A stretch of 64,000 bases of DNA from Catenaria anguillulae PL171 (lineage: Eukaryota; Blastocladiomycota; Blastocladiomycetes; Blastocladiales; Catenariaceae): positions 56,415-120,414 of the forward strand of contig MCFL01000073.1 of the NCBI GenBank assembly GCA_002102555.1, read 5' to 3'. Under the pieces are notes generated by a model. The model worked only from the letters and a program-made list of their open reading frames with translations, searched no databases and had not been told where the DNA came from. Below, piece after piece: positions 11,890 through 23,069 of the stretch. Every line of letters begins with the position of its first letter. Positions within the stretch are counted from its first letter, which is position 1. The position numbers were made by a program, and so were the translations under genes.

Positions 11890-12634
11890 TTACATAAGCA
11901 TCACACCTGCAACGGCCACCGCGGCAACCAGCCCGGCTGACCCAGATGCAAGCGATGCGACTGCCGCCGACCCAGATGCACCGGCCGTGCCAGCAGCGCC
12001 GCCCTTTCCGCCGGTCGCCTTCTTTTCGTCGTCGGTTGAGTAGAGCGTGGCAACACCCACAATCACTTGGGTCTGAAGCGAAAAGATCTTGATGTGGTTG
12101 AAATCGGTCAGGTTCTTGCCCTGGTCAAGCTTGAAGACGCGCGGGACATTGCCGTCCGATGTGGTGACGGCGTCAGTCGAGATGGGGAAGGCGTTCGGGT
12201 CGGAAACGTTGGCGGCCTTGACGGCATAGAGGACGCTGTGAAAGCGAATGCAAATGTAAGTGAGAGGAGGGCCGACATGAGCCAAGACGGGGCAGCGTAC
12301 GTCTGGCCCAGGTCAGGCAGGTACGTAAAGTTGTTGAAGACGAGTGTGCATCCGTCCTTGACTTGAATCTTGCCGCCAATCTTAACAGAGACCTGGGGTT
12401 GGTTCGGGAAGAGCGAAATCTATACAGTGGATGCAACAAAAACTCTTTATGAGCCAACGGGTTCACGTTGGAGGCGCACTACCTGGAAGGAAATGGGGCA
12501 ATACACACAGCGGGCTCGATGCCAATGGCATTGTCGCGCTTGATGAAGGCGGGCACTTGGTCGGGTTGCAAGCGCCGGCGAGGACGGCCGTGGTGGCGGC
12601 GAGCGCGAGAAGACGAGTAAATGAGTGGGTTCAT
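11890..12634 (-). CDS. DM13-like secreted protein with GPI-type tail, N-terminus broken
   Basis: Exons 12483-12634, 12301-12419 and 11890-12235 with introns 12420-12482 and 12236-12300. The core (KIGGKIQVKDGCTLVFNNFT, then VLYAVKAA, GNVPRVFKLDQGKNLTDFNH and QTQVIVGVATLY) resembles the DM13 fold found in secreted and membrane proteins. The end is Gly/Ala/Ser-rich and then hydrophobic (GSAGLVAAVAVAGVMLM), as in a GPI signal. A signal-peptide-like stretch, LLALAATTAVLAGA, is present in exon 1 but in a different frame from the ATG, and the next segment lies in yet another frame, so exon 1 holds at least two frame breaks. The DM13 call is tentative. Confidence 0.55.
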
Positions 12635-13143
12635 GTTACAAATCTTCGCAAACGTGCAGTGCATGGAATGGTTGACTTGTCTCGTTAATATCGAGTCGTG
12701 ACGACACCGGACGAAGCGGAGGCGGGCTGTGGCATAGTTTTATACCCGTTGGGCATTCCTTGGTCTCACTCATAATATTTACCACAAAATCAAAATGAAG
12801 GCGGGTCATCGGGTGGCTTGTCTCACAATCCCAAATTCGCGAATCAAGCGTCGGTCGATCGATCGGTTCCTGACCGTTTTCCAGACGTGTTCCCGAAAAC
12901 ACCCACGCGGTCTCGACTCGACACTCTGGCTTCCCGCGATAGCGTTAGAGAACACTGAGGGTGAGAATGAGAGTGAGGTATTAATACAGTAGGTTACAAT
13001 ACAATTGGCACGATGGAATGTGAGCAAGAAACGAGGCGCGACCAACGCCAACACCGGGGCCACTGCACACTCGTGCGACTGGCCCCACATCCGCAAGCGC
13101 AAAAGTAGCCAATCGTGACAGTACACAGTTGCAACACGCCGGT
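12635..13143. other. Intergenic region
   Basis: About 510 bp between the DM13-like gene start and the 3' end of the carrier gene. No gene, RNA or repeat is supported. Confidence 0.4.
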
Positions 13144-14439
13144 TTACTCCCGAATCGCCTCACTGTTTCCAATCCCGTTGCCCCTCGCCTCCAACATCTC
13201 CATGCACTTTTCGTAGGCCACGAACGTGATCGCATTCACGTAAAATGCCCGAATCAGCGTCGGCCGCATTCCCCGCACAAACACGCCTTTGCCCTCTTGC
13301 TTCCACATGTCCTTGGCCACATGCCACGCCTCCCTGGTCGCCCCGACACCCTTTGCGGGCTCCGACACCTGGATTCGAGACTTGAGGACGTCAAGTGGGT
13401 AAATCGACGCCCAACTCACCACACCTGCCATGCCACCTGCCCAAAACTGGCCCATGCGGTCGTTGCCCAGGACTTGCTTGAGTCCCTCGTACACGAGGAA
13501 GTACACGGCGTACCCTGGCCCATCGCGCGCCAGAGTAACGAGGCCGCCACGGTAAAACCCGAGCGGACCGCGGTCGCGCAGGACGCGAAGGGCCACGGCC
13601 AACGTGTTGTGTGCGGGTAGCGTCCAGGTCCGCGGGGCCAGCGCAGGGATAGGGTGCAGTATGAGCCGGAAGGGCGCAGTGGAAGTCGCTGAGAGCGCCG
13701 AGGTGGACAGGGTTGTGGGAATGGCAAGGAAGGAACATTGGCGGTGCGAATGATTTGTGCGCGGCACTTGACTAGTTCCGTGGGGGTGCTGATGAGGAAA
13801 CATGCTGTTTGACCGTGTGTCAATTCCAACAAAATGAATCTGAGCACGTACGAGCCCACACTGAGAAACACAAGACGCACCGAATCCAGCCAACAGGCCA
13901 GCAATGGATACATCTGCGAGTGAGCGATTCCCCTCTGAGCCGACGACAGACTCTGGCGGTGTTAATAATGCAGTTGCTCGTCGCTGCTGCAGCCACCGCA
14001 AGCTGTTTGAATAGCTCACAAACAGCAACGAATTCATGGCTGCAACCGACATGACGGGCGATGCGGCTCCGCGAAACAGTGATGCAAAGCCCTCATGCCG
14101 AACGAGCGACTGAACCAGAGTCCACGTTGCTGCTGGCCGGGCATTGCTGCTTGCGAGCGAGGAAGCCGTGACCGGCGTTGCTGCTGTACTGGCGACTTGA
14201 ATTCGGACCTTGAGAACGTCGAGCGGCGAGCCGGCAAGAACGCCGAGTCCGCCGGATACTGCGCCTGCAATAAAGTCGTTGAGACTGCTGGCTGTTGGAT
14301 TGGGATTTAGCGGGGCAACATGGAATGATACATGGTATACATGGTACATGGTACATGGTGCATGGAGGCAATTGGTGAGCTGAGTGAGTTGTGAAGGTTT
14401 CGGGGTTGGAATCCGACTGGCTGAGGATGACGGACCCAT
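13144..14439 (-). CDS. Mitochondrial carrier family protein, one frame break
   Basis: Six-helix solute carrier of the inner mitochondrial membrane. Exons 13881-14439 and 13144-13804 with a 76-nt intron (GTGCGT...ACAG). Carrier signatures are seen in all three repeats: SPLDVLKVRIQ, TPTELVKCRAQ and YPLDVLKSRIQ, with the linked segments LVRHEGFASLFRG and RDRGPLGFYRGG. After TELVKCRAQIIRTAN the frame must gain one base near 13700-13730 to reach the second half. Residues between repeats suggest the ornithine/carnitine-like branch, but the substrate is not certain. The start is uncertain: 14439 or a Met at 14346. A run of ATGGTACATGG units overlaps the N-terminal region. Confidence 0.8.
   Translation of the reverse strand: MGPSSSASRIPTPKPSQLTQLTNCLHAPCTMYHVYHVSFHVAPLNPNPTASSLNDFIAGAVSGGLGVLAGSPLDVLKVRIQVASTAATPVTASSLASSNARPAATWTLVQSLVRHEGFASLFRGAASPVMSVAAMNSLLFVSYSNSLRWLQQRRATALLTPPESVVGSEGNRSLADVSIAGLLAGFGASCVSQCGLVRAQIHFVGIDTRSNSMFPHQHPHGTSQVPRTNHSHRQCSFLAIPTTLSTSALSATSTAPFRLILHPIPALAPRTWTLPAHNTLAVALRVLRDRGPLGFYRGGLVTLARDGPGYAVYFLVYEGLKQVLGNDRMGQFWAGGMAGVVSWASIYPLDVLKSRIQVSEPAKGVGATREAWHVAKDMWKQEGKGVFVRGMRPTLIRAFYVNAITFVAYEKCMEMLEARGNGIGNSEAIRE
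14320..14366. repeat. Degenerate CATGGTA(C/T)A repeat
   Basis: CATGGTATACATGGTACATGG-type units in short tandem array at the 5' part of the carrier gene; it supplies several alternative ATG codons. Confidence 0.6.
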
Positions 14440-15210
14440 AGTTGGAGGGTACGAAGAGTTTCTCTCGATGAGGGTTTCTATGGATGACTGAAGGGTCGAT
14501 TGTTGTTACAAGATGGACCACCTGGGCAAAATGCATGGATAATGGTCCATGTCTTTGCCATGCATGAAGTGAGGAGCACATGGCCAAAGACGGGATTGGG
14601 ATGCACGGGCTCTGAAAGTCATGTTGGCTGAGCAGAGTGATCGGGGAGCCGAATCGTGCATGGAACGTGCATCTCGAGTTTGAATTCTGCCAGCGAGTGA
14701 TGTAAGCTGTTGCTCGCGACCCACATGAACACCGACATACTGTGTATGAAGGCTGCAGACAGCTTGTATGCACGGTACTCGCTCCGGGAATGTCAGTAAT
14801 CATCCATCATTCGTGCGCGAGAACTGCATAATTAATGTCGCATGAGCCCTCTGTCAGACCGGATCGTGGGATTGTACTTGGCCGGCATCCAGAGAGACTG
14901 TGTGAATGGAATGAGGACGCGCTGCACGTCAAAACCTATGAGGAGACATGTTCTGTGTCGGTGGAGCAGAGAGTTACTCATGTATCACCCATATCGGATG
15001 CATCTTGCTACCTGTATGGAACTCGGTCCAGGGAACCATGCTTCTCGAACCAGAAGTAGAAACGCGTCGACAGGCGCCAAGTGCGAACAGTTTTTCCACA
15101 CACCGAGGTCGGAGAGAAATGCTAAACGAGCAAGAATAATGGGTATATATTGCCTCCCCCCTCGGTCGTCACAGCGCATTTTCATATCTCACTCCACCTT
15201 AACCTGCACC
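14440..15210. other. Divergent intergenic region between two carrier genes
   Basis: About 770 bp containing the promoters of both mitochondrial carrier genes. Apart from the TATA-like site near 15144 I see no gene or RNA. Confidence 0.4.
15144..15150 (+). promoter_or_regulatory. TATA-like box of the succinate/fumarate-type carrier gene
   Basis: TATATAT lies 60-67 bp upstream of the ATG at 15211, with a pyrimidine-rich stretch after it, a plausible core promoter. Based on motif and position only. Confidence 0.4.
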
Positions 15211-16352
15211 ATGGCTTCCAAAGGATCAACAACTGGCAAAGCGTCATTCACAACAACATTGATCGGTGCGCCAACCTCCTGGCTTTGCTTTGCCAAGTGC
15301 AAAACTGACATCTCCATTCCAGCTGGAGGAACTGCCGGCTTGTGCGAGGCTCTGGTCATGCACCCTTTGGATGTGCTCAAGGTACTGCGTACATGGTTGC
15401 GCCCGTCTATTTTTCTGGACCCAGCTGACAACATGAAATTGATGCGCCAAAGGTTCGGCTCCAGCTCCAACCAAACCGGCTTCCCGATGGCCAGCCGCGG
15501 CTCGGGTTCGTCGGCATGGCGGCCAAGGTAGCCCGTCGCGACGGCATTCTTGGTTTTTACAAGGGTCTTGGCGCAGTCGTTATTGGCATTGTCCCCAAAA
15601 TGGCCGTTCGATTCACGTCTTTCAACTACTACAAGGGCTTATTCGCGGACAAGGAGACGGCAAAGTATCCGTGACGGGAAACTTCTTTGCCGGACTTGCG
15701 GCTGGCACCACCGAAGCGACTCTGGTAGTGACGCCTATGGAAGTCGTCAAGATCAGGCTTCAAGCGCAACGGCACTCGTTGTCGGATCCGCTGGCCGAGG
15801 TGACAAAGTACCGCAACCCGATCCACGCCGCGTACACCATTGTCAAGGATGAAGGACCCAAGACGCTGTGGAAGGGCGTTACTCTGACCGCCATCCGCAA
15901 GCGACCAACCAGGCTGCCAACTTTGCCGTGTACAATGAGGGAAAGCGCAGGATTGAGGCGTATCAGGGCCATGAGATGCACTCGTGGCAGCAAATGCTTC
16001 TCGGTTTGGTTTCAGGAGCAATGGGCCCTATCTCGAACAACCCTATCGACACCATGTACGCGGCTTCATCGCTCTGTGTCGTCCGTCTGAGCTGGCTGTG
16101 CTTGTTTCCTAACCGCAATACCCACTCATTAGTAAAACGCGGGTTCAACGCTCCCTCAACAAGTCTGGGGAGACGGGTTTCGGCCGTATCAAGCTAGTAA
16201 TGAGCGACATGTGGAAGAATGAAGGGCTCAGTGCCTTCTACAAGGGTTTGACGCCAAGGTTGCTTCGCGTCGCTCCGGGGAATGCGGTCACGTTTACAGT
16301 ATATGAGATTGTTTCCAAGAGACTGCAGGAGGGCAAGAAGAACAATGTGTAA
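15211..16352 (+). CDS. SFC1: Mitochondrial succinate/fumarate-type carrier, two frame breaks
   Basis: Resembles yeast Sfc1/Acr1, which exchanges cytosolic succinate for mitochondrial fumarate and links the glyoxylate cycle to the TCA cycle. Exons 15211-15265, 15323-15381, 15453-16055 and 16133-16352. The order of conserved blocks follows Sfc1: AGGTAGLCEALVMHPLDVLK, YKGLGAVVIGIVPKMAVRF, TEATLVVTPMEVVKIRLQAQ, IHAAYTIVKDEG, TNQAANFAVYNEGKR, SGAMGPISNNPIDT and TPRLLRVAPGNAVTFTVYE. One base is missing near 15660 (DKET-GKVSVTG) and one near 15901 (AIRK-ATNQ). With them the protein is 312 residues. Substrate is inferred from similarity to the yeast protein. Confidence 0.85.
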
Positions 16353-16574
16353 ATAGTTTGGAGTATGTAGCATTAGACTGAGTACCGAAGCACATATGCA
16401 GCATATAATCTGTTTCGCTCACCCGCTGCGGGCGGTGCTTGAAGTCATAGGTCTATGCATTTCCATGTCCGCACCTCGCGGCGCGCATCGAAATCTAACG
16501 AAACGCTTCAACCAACAAAATCGTGTCTCATTCGTAGCTTGCCCAAATGAACCTCCCTAAACACTCCATGCACA

Positions 16575-18970
16575 ATGATCTTGCTGGCTTTCGCATATTC
16601 GATGGGTCAAGTTCTCCTACTTGCGATTCACCTCACGCCAATCGTCTTCATTTGCCGATGGAACCGGCATGCCTACATCCAGCGATTGTCGCCCAGTTCG
16701 CTGGTGTTCCGTGGAATATTGATGGCTGTTGCATGCTCTGCTTTGGTACAAGAACACCTGCTTGCATCATATGAACAGGCAAGATCCGGGGGTCACTGAC
16801 AAAAAATCAATGGGGCATCTTGACATTGCACTCGATCGATTTGGCAGCTACACACTCTACCTGTGTGGGACCCGCTTTGGTCATCAGGTGGCCTTCTTGA
16901 TTGCTTCACTTTTTGGGTCATTGCCCACGTCACATTTTACATTGGGTTCATGTTTGACATTTTTGGCATGTTTCACGCATGGTATGCCTTCGTTTTACAT
17001 CTGCATGGTGTGTAAGTTTGAGCGCATATTGAATGATCCAGCTTGTAAGTGTATGTAGGCTCATCTACTTCATCGACTACTTGCAATCGTCAACAGCAAA
17101 CATCACGTGGGACCAGCATTACCGAGATATTAGCACGATTATCAAAGCTGTTTCGACTGAGAACGGGCTCGATGACACACACGCGCCGGCAGCGAGTTCA
17201 CATCATGAATCCGCTGCAGTTGCCAACCCGCTTCGCTCATACCGCCTGTCACCCATCCGAACGATACTTGCCAGAATATCGTTTTGGATCTTTATCGTGC
17301 CAGGTGTCGAGCTTGTCAAGACTTCGGATGGACACTGGCTCATCCAGCCAGCACTCACAACGACGAGCCACTTTCCGACCATAACAACAGGTTTGCGCTT
17401 GACCACGCGCGCCAAGCTGACGCTCTTTTTGACATGGATCCTTGTTCTCTCTGTGAGCATGTTGACCATGTACTTCATGACTGGCAAGTTGATTCCCACG
17501 CACAGCGACTCACATTGTTCAGGTGACGAGCTCTTTGGTTTACCGCTGCTCACAGGCGTTGCCTCGACATTTGCCTTGCTTGTTTACTGTGCCACGTACC
17601 GACACAAGCGCGGGTATTCAAGCGAAATGGTTCTTCTGCGCAAGACACTCGGGTGGAAAGTGGGAACATTTGCCGTCTTGGCTGGCTGTTACTTTCCCGC
17701 GTGGCTGCGTGCACATTTTTTCGAACCATCCAACAAGCTTTTCGGTCCATGGGTCTTTCCACTTGTGTGGGATACTGTTGCGGGAGCCACCCGCGGTTGG
17801 TTTCCCGTATTGATTGTGTGGTCGCAATTCCAGCGAGACGAGCGGCACTGGGCAAACTTGCCAGAGACGAGGCTTCGAAAACTCCTGTCTGATTCAAAGA
17901 CCCTGCCTACCTTTGTCGAGTTTTGCAACAAACAGCATTGTAGCGAAGGACTCCAGTTTCATTTGGACTATGAAAGTCTCATTCTTTCTTCGCCACTTCA
18001 ATCCAATGGCTCTGGCGACAGCGAGGGGGCCAACGGAGGCTCAAGTTTGGGTTGTACCACCCACCACCAACGTCAGCACCAGCGTCATCACAATCACCGC
18101 CGTCAATCGCTCCTGTCAATAGCAACCAATAGCAGAAACCGGCCAGCAACAAGAAGGAACTCTTCGGTATTCAGCTTTGGAATTGGTGACAATTCGTCGT
18201 CGCTTTTGTTTGGACGTTATGGGACAATCTTGTCCCACTCGCGAGCGTCACGTACCACTACGAATCGAAGCAGCGCCGGGCCATTGCCGCATCCGAGCTC
18301 GCCAGCCGACTCACAAGCTCCGTCATCCACAGCCAGTGATGCCGTCACTGTGGATGCACTTGTTACCAATCCCACCATGCCAATCCCAAAACCCGCGACA
18401 GCCGTGATCGCTCCATTCATTGCCCCCTCGGACCCCATTCACGTTGATTCGTTTCACGCCAGCGACCCGTTCGCTCCAGCGCAGCTTGTCGTTGTTCCCT
18501 TACCTTCCGACCCACTTGTGTTGCGTCTCCAGTACTTTGCAAACCAGTACATCGCGCAAGGGTCACCACGCGAGCTCAACATTTCCGCACTCAACCGGCA
18601 ACGCTTCTTGCAAGCAATTGCCGACGGGAACTTGTCGACAGACGCCTTGGTCGCCCTCGACGACGTGGCAAAGCACACGTTTCGGCTCATGCTGGACGGC
18701 GTTTTCTTGCGGTTTTCCGAATTGCAGCAGCTCCAGCAGCAAAAGAGCCAGGAGAAGCGCGCGCGGCGGTATTGCAGGTGGTGCGGTTGCAAGGGGGCTC
18801 GGCGGAAAAAAGTGGAGGAGAAACATGGACCTGGATCAGAAGCGGGCAATATGGCCCAAGTGCGAAATCAGGGGGGTGCAAGAGCGACTGGAGAGCTAGT
18901 TGATTCCTTGGTAACGAATAGCCCTGTTTCGATACAGCGGGAGCGGGTAAAGGACACCAGTTTTCTTTGA
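16575..18970 (+). CDS. Seven-helix receptor fused to an RGS domain
   Basis: Likely plasma-membrane G-protein regulator of the 7TM-RGS type (compare fungal GprK and plant RGS1): a receptor-like bundle followed by a domain that speeds GTP hydrolysis by G-alpha. Exons 16575-16778, 16848-17011 and 17059-18970 give 759 residues; the first intron is GC-AG. Hydrophobic segments run from MILLAFAYSMGQVLLLAIHL to WDTVAGATRGWFPVLIVW. The first RGS helices follow at about 17875-17995 (RKLLSDSKTLPTFVEFCNKQ). A Ser/His/Arg-rich insertion of some 160 residues then separates them from the rest (YFANQYIAQGSPRELNISAL to FRLMLDGVFLRFSEL). The second intron could instead start at 16952. Ligand unknown. Confidence 0.72.
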
Positions 18971-19154
18971 CTCCCAACTGAATGCAAACTTGTACGATTC
19001 GCTTCGACTCGATGCGGAAAGTGAATCAACTTGACGGCGATTGCTTTGCAAAGTGGGAAGACTCTCATGCTCGACCGGCTACATATGGCCCCCAAAATGC
19101 ACTGGTTACCGGGTCGTTGGACCTTCGCCAGTAAAGATCTTGGTCAAGCGAAGT

Positions 19155-19499
19155 GGGATGAGAAAGTGTCAGGCACTTTGGCGGGGCCAAAATGTGTTAA
19201 GTGTTGGTATCCTATCGAAACCGCGTCGTTGACTCCGCCACCACTGCACCAGGTACGGGCCAAAACACTGCCGCATGAAGCTTGCCGATGCAAACGAACT
19301 GGACTCGACCTTGCAATGCACCATCGACCGAAATGCGACCAGCAAGTGCATTTCCCTGCCCGAAATCTAGCCGCCGTGCCAAACGACACCCGAAACCTCG
19401 GCAAATGGACCTCGTGCAGAGACGGGCAACATTGGCTCATGGCCTTGGAGTCTCACAACGAACGACAGACAGGCAAGCAAGCAGCAAGTCCAAATGAGG
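19155..19499. repeat. 345-bp dispersed repeat, copy A
   Basis: Nearly identical, in direct orientation, to 23070-23415. It starts GGGATGAGAAAG and ends GCAAGTCCAAATGAGG. It has no convincing coding function, although it is open in several frames. Flanks outside the shared block differ, so the two copies have sharp edges. Confidence 0.9.
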
Positions 19500-19750
19500 G
19501 CAGATGGTTTTGGCGTGGGCGGCAAGCACGTTGCGGCCGAACGCAATAACCACCGATTCCACAGAGGCTTGACGTTCGGCGATGCGCCGAGCAAGGTCGG
19601 CGGCAGAAAGCAATGTCAATGCATCGTATTTGTCTCGAGTCGCCTGATCGATTGGGCCGTGAAGGGCGGGGGCGCTGAGGCACACTTGGCGGCCAACGCG
19701 GCGAGCGGACGGCGGGCGGAATAGGTTGGGAAGAGCCAGTCGATGAGGAT
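19500..19750 (-). pseudogene. N-terminal remnant of an amidase-signature protein
   Basis: The minus-strand frame here encodes DALTLLSAADLARRIAERQ followed by ASVESVVIAFGRNVLAAHAKT. This matches the helical N-terminal segment of amidase-signature hydrolases such as fatty-acid amide hydrolase (LSA-LA-IR-E-S-VV-A). The similarity stops exactly where repeat copy A begins, and no catalytic Ser-Ser-Lys region (Gly/Ser-rich) is found nearby. I read it as a gene fragment truncated by or together with the repeat. A short intact protein of unknown role is the alternative. Confidence 0.45.
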
Positions 19751-19867
19751 CATTTTTATTCAGTAAGCCAGTTTCATTGCAAAGAAGAGTATAAACATAG
19801 ATTCGGGAAAATGAAGACACTTGCAACCTTCACGGCCAAAAGAGGCACAGGCTCCGCTCAAAGTAAG

Positions 19868-20284
19868 CGTTCACGACCCTGCCTGCGGCAGCTCTTCCCC
19901 TGCGCTTTGTGCGGCCTGTTGCTGAGGCAAAATGGGAATCATGGCCACCGACAATCCGGAGTCCACTGCCTTGGCCAAGAAGGCCCTCCGGTCGCCCGCT
20001 ACTTTCTTCATGGGCCTACCCGCATCAGTAACAAAGTCCACCAAATCCTCGCGGACACGCTCCAGCATTCGGGGGTTGTTGAGGAGTACGACGCCGAACA
20101 AGATGCCGACACCGCACTGTCCTTCTTGGCCGCTTTCGGTGATGTACAACATGCCGTTGTTGGTATGGTGCGCGTACAAGAGCTCAACGTCATTGGAGAC
20201 GATGAACTCGGGCTTGTCTCGCGCTGGTGAAGACAAGGGGGTGAGGGAGTTAGCGTTCGCTGCAGGTGGAATGCTGATAACCAT
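19868..20284 (-). CDS. Unrecognised protein, probable terminal exon
   Basis: The minus-strand frame ending at about 19871 reads as real protein: KPEFIVSNDVELLYAHHTNN, then GMLYITESGQEGQCGVGILF, GVVLLNNPRMLERVREDLVD and FVTDAGRPMKKVAGDRRAFL. An intron probably lies just upstream: CGCTAAC branch-like site and CACCAG acceptor near 20226. The 5' exon could not be joined in frame, so the start is unknown. I do not recognise the family; the mix of short hydrophobic strands and a helical end suggests a compact soluble domain. Confidence 0.4.
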
Positions 20285-20349
20285 AGCGGCCGCCTCATAG
20301 CGTCCAAACCACCGCTTTCAGGCGAATGGGGAAGATAGGGTTTGCTCAT

Positions 20350-21679
20350 TGTTGCACTTGCCAGATCAGTGGTCCCTCACTTTGGGAATCTGGAATCGTC
20401 ATTGATCATGGGCGGGGACAAGGCATGCACGACGAAGACTAAGGGGAGACCAATCCATGTAAAAGAAAAGAAGCAATGCAATGTACACATGGAACAGGGG
20501 CGTGGGGTTGATGGAGCAGTCATAATGGAGATTCAGTAGAAACCGGTGAGTGGCGAATGCGAGAGGCAGAGAGGGTGAGAGAGAGGGCGCTCATGGGACG
20601 CAGCCAACGCAAAGGCACTTTTGGCTCTATGTTTGACACGGCTGTTTGGATCTCAGGCAGCTGGTCCGTTCCCACATGGTGATCTGGTGACTCTTTGCAA
20701 TCGGTATAATAGTCATGTTTTCCCACCCATGTTCCTGCCCGAACCCTACTATTCCTGAGAAAAACGGCCCTGCATTCTTTGCAACCTTTGCCGCCTTGCG
20801 TCCTTTCCCCACACGGTCCTTTTGGCGGTCTATTGTCGTGCCTAAGATATACCGAGCGCATTTGAGTAGTGTGGGAAACTCAGAGCGACGACAGGTCACA
20901 AGTATCACGTTCGCCTCCCAGTATACATTATACACTCGAAAATGGGATACCTCGTGATACTTGTGATACTTTGTCAGGTATACAGTACAATGGTAAAGCA
21001 ACGAACGACCACACGGGAGCCGATGCCATGGCAAACCGCCTTGACGCGATCGATAACAAAACCAGGTTCAATGGCGGCTACTGAAATGAGCTCTGTACTG
21101 TTTGATTTCCCATAGAATTGCACCAAACTCGAGTAATTCGATGTTCCATTGAATGCAAAGCTGTTTCCACAAAAGCAGACTCGCGACATGATTTCTGAGT
21201 GCATTTGTGTACATATGTCTTCTCCACCCTCGATCATAATTCAAACTCTGAACCAACGAGAGGCACAGTCGTTCTGACTATCATACGAGGAATCAGCAGA
21301 TAGTAAGGCGAAGCGGGGCAAACTGGAATAATGGCCCAGGCGGGCCAAAAGGACCTCGCATGATTCCTTTTCCGATACCTATCACTCTAACTCCGAGTTG
21401 TGATTCCTTGACGGACATGGGACATATTGGCAAGGGGTGGTCGATTCATGTTGACAAGAAAAAGCATTTATACGTGTGCAAAAGGTCGGACGAAATCCAC
21501 AAACGTCACGCGGGATTCAGGATATGACGGAGAAGAAAAGGAAACATGTGTGAGAAAAAGAATGACACGCTTTGACTTGGACGAATCTAGGCCAGCGTCC
21601 TTCCGTACGACACGGGAGCAAACCGGTGCTCAGACAAGGGATAAAGGTTGACACACAAGTTCATGCGACGAATGGCCGT
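20350..21679. other. Gene-poor region
   Basis: About 1.3 kb with only short unrelated frames on both strands. I found no protein family, structured RNA or repeat that I could support. Confidence 0.4.
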
Positions 21680-22928
21680 TTACAAGACGAAGGGCGTGTT
21701 GAGCTCGAGGGCACGACCAGCAGAGACTATGCCGTGAAGTTTAAAAGATATTAGCGACGTGGAGAAACGGGCAATCTCATCATCAAGCTAGGAGAAAGCG
21801 ACGTACGTTGGGGAATCTGGGTGTACTTGCCCTTGAGGGTGGTCCGCATGCCCTTGAGAAGGTCGGTGTACGTGCAGTTCGGGTTCTCAGACAAGGTCTT
21901 GATCAAGGCAAAACTCATGGCACCAGTAAAGTTGCCCGAGATGTGCGCGTCGGCCGAGGTCTGGTCGTCACGGCAGCCCGAAAAGGCAATGACATCGGCA
22001 CGGGCGGCCTTCTCCGACTTGGTCTTTTCCATGGCGGGATGCTCGGCCGCGTCCTCCGGGTCCGAGTCGTTACCACGACCGAGCGCGGCCTTGAATGTGT
22101 CCTTCAATCCCATGACGGCACCAATCGGGTTGCCGTGTTTGAGGCTGGACCCGGCCTCACGCAACTTGCCGAGCGCGGTGAACACGCGGTGCTGACCCTT
22201 GCCCTGAGCGCAGTGCATCTCCAAGTTGCCGTCGACACGGTAAGTGAAGGGGTTGTCGAGCATGGTGCCCGAGTGGCAGCAGTCAAAGATGCACACGAGG
22301 CGCACGCCCTCGGGAAGGGCCTTGACGAGAATCTGGTTGATGTCGTCGTCGAGCAACATGCCGACTTGCTGGTAGTCGAGGGGAACCAGCACCTCGTCCT
22401 TGCCGTCAATCTCGTCACCGTCCTTGTCGTCCACGCTCGCTCCGTGGCCTGAATGATGCAAGAGGACAAGGCACGGATGTGAAAGTCAGATAAGCGCGGT
22501 CAAGGACGGAATTGCCACAATCATCTCGGGCCGGGCATCTGGAAAAGACAAGAGTGACGGACCAGAGAAGTGCAAGAAGAGCGAGTCCCCAGGCCGCGCA
22601 TCCTTCACGAGCCACTTCATTCCGGAGACCATGTTGGCCTTGGTCGGCAAACGGTTGCGATCAGTTTGATCATCGGTCAGGATGATGGAGTTATCCGGCG
22701 AGAAACCGTAGCGCTGGAACAAGAAGGACGAGATGTTCTTGACGTCGTTGATGCATCCGCGCAGCTCGGCCTTGGTGCCCGTGTAGTTGATGCCAATGAA
22801 GAGGGCCTTCTTGCGACCCCTGAAGACGGGAGTGGATGGCGTCGCCGAAGAAACGTTAGAACCACAAGCAAATCCTTGAGAGGACATGGCAGAGGAGCGT
22901 ACTGCTGGTGTTGGTTGCTGGCAAGCAT
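21680..22928 (-). CDS. Type I metacaspase without extended prodomain
   Basis: Clan CD cysteine protease with Arg/Lys specificity, known in fungi for roles in protein quality control and cell death. Exons: 22903-22928, 22563-22819, 21807-22448 and 21680-21726, giving 323 residues. The catalytic His is in HFSGHG (the usual motif is HYSGHG), split by the 114-nt intron; the catalytic Cys is in [30 protein letters not shown] and the ending [15 protein letters not shown] also fit. With the 26-nt first exon the protein begins [13 protein letters not shown], lacking the long Gln/Pro-rich prodomain of many fungal enzymes. Reading through the first intron would allow a start at 22887 instead. Confidence 0.9.
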
Positions 22929-23069
22929 GGTGAAGAATGTGTGAAAGGACGTTGGCCGGAGGAAGGAAACCTAGAGACGACAAAACGGCAGTGAGAACTC
23001 CATTTACATGAGCGGGGGTAGGCAGGGCGTGCGAGAACGTCGAGGCCACACGCCACAAAGCACTCTGCC

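Noticed and set aside
19031..19549. 172-codon frame spanning repeat copy A
   Set aside because: Its match at 23093-23413 is due to the DNA repeat and the reading frame is not conserved between copies (indels change it), so it is unlikely to be a protein gene.
21808..22452. 214-codon plus-strand frame
   Set aside because: Antisense to metacaspase exon 3; no coding signature of its own.
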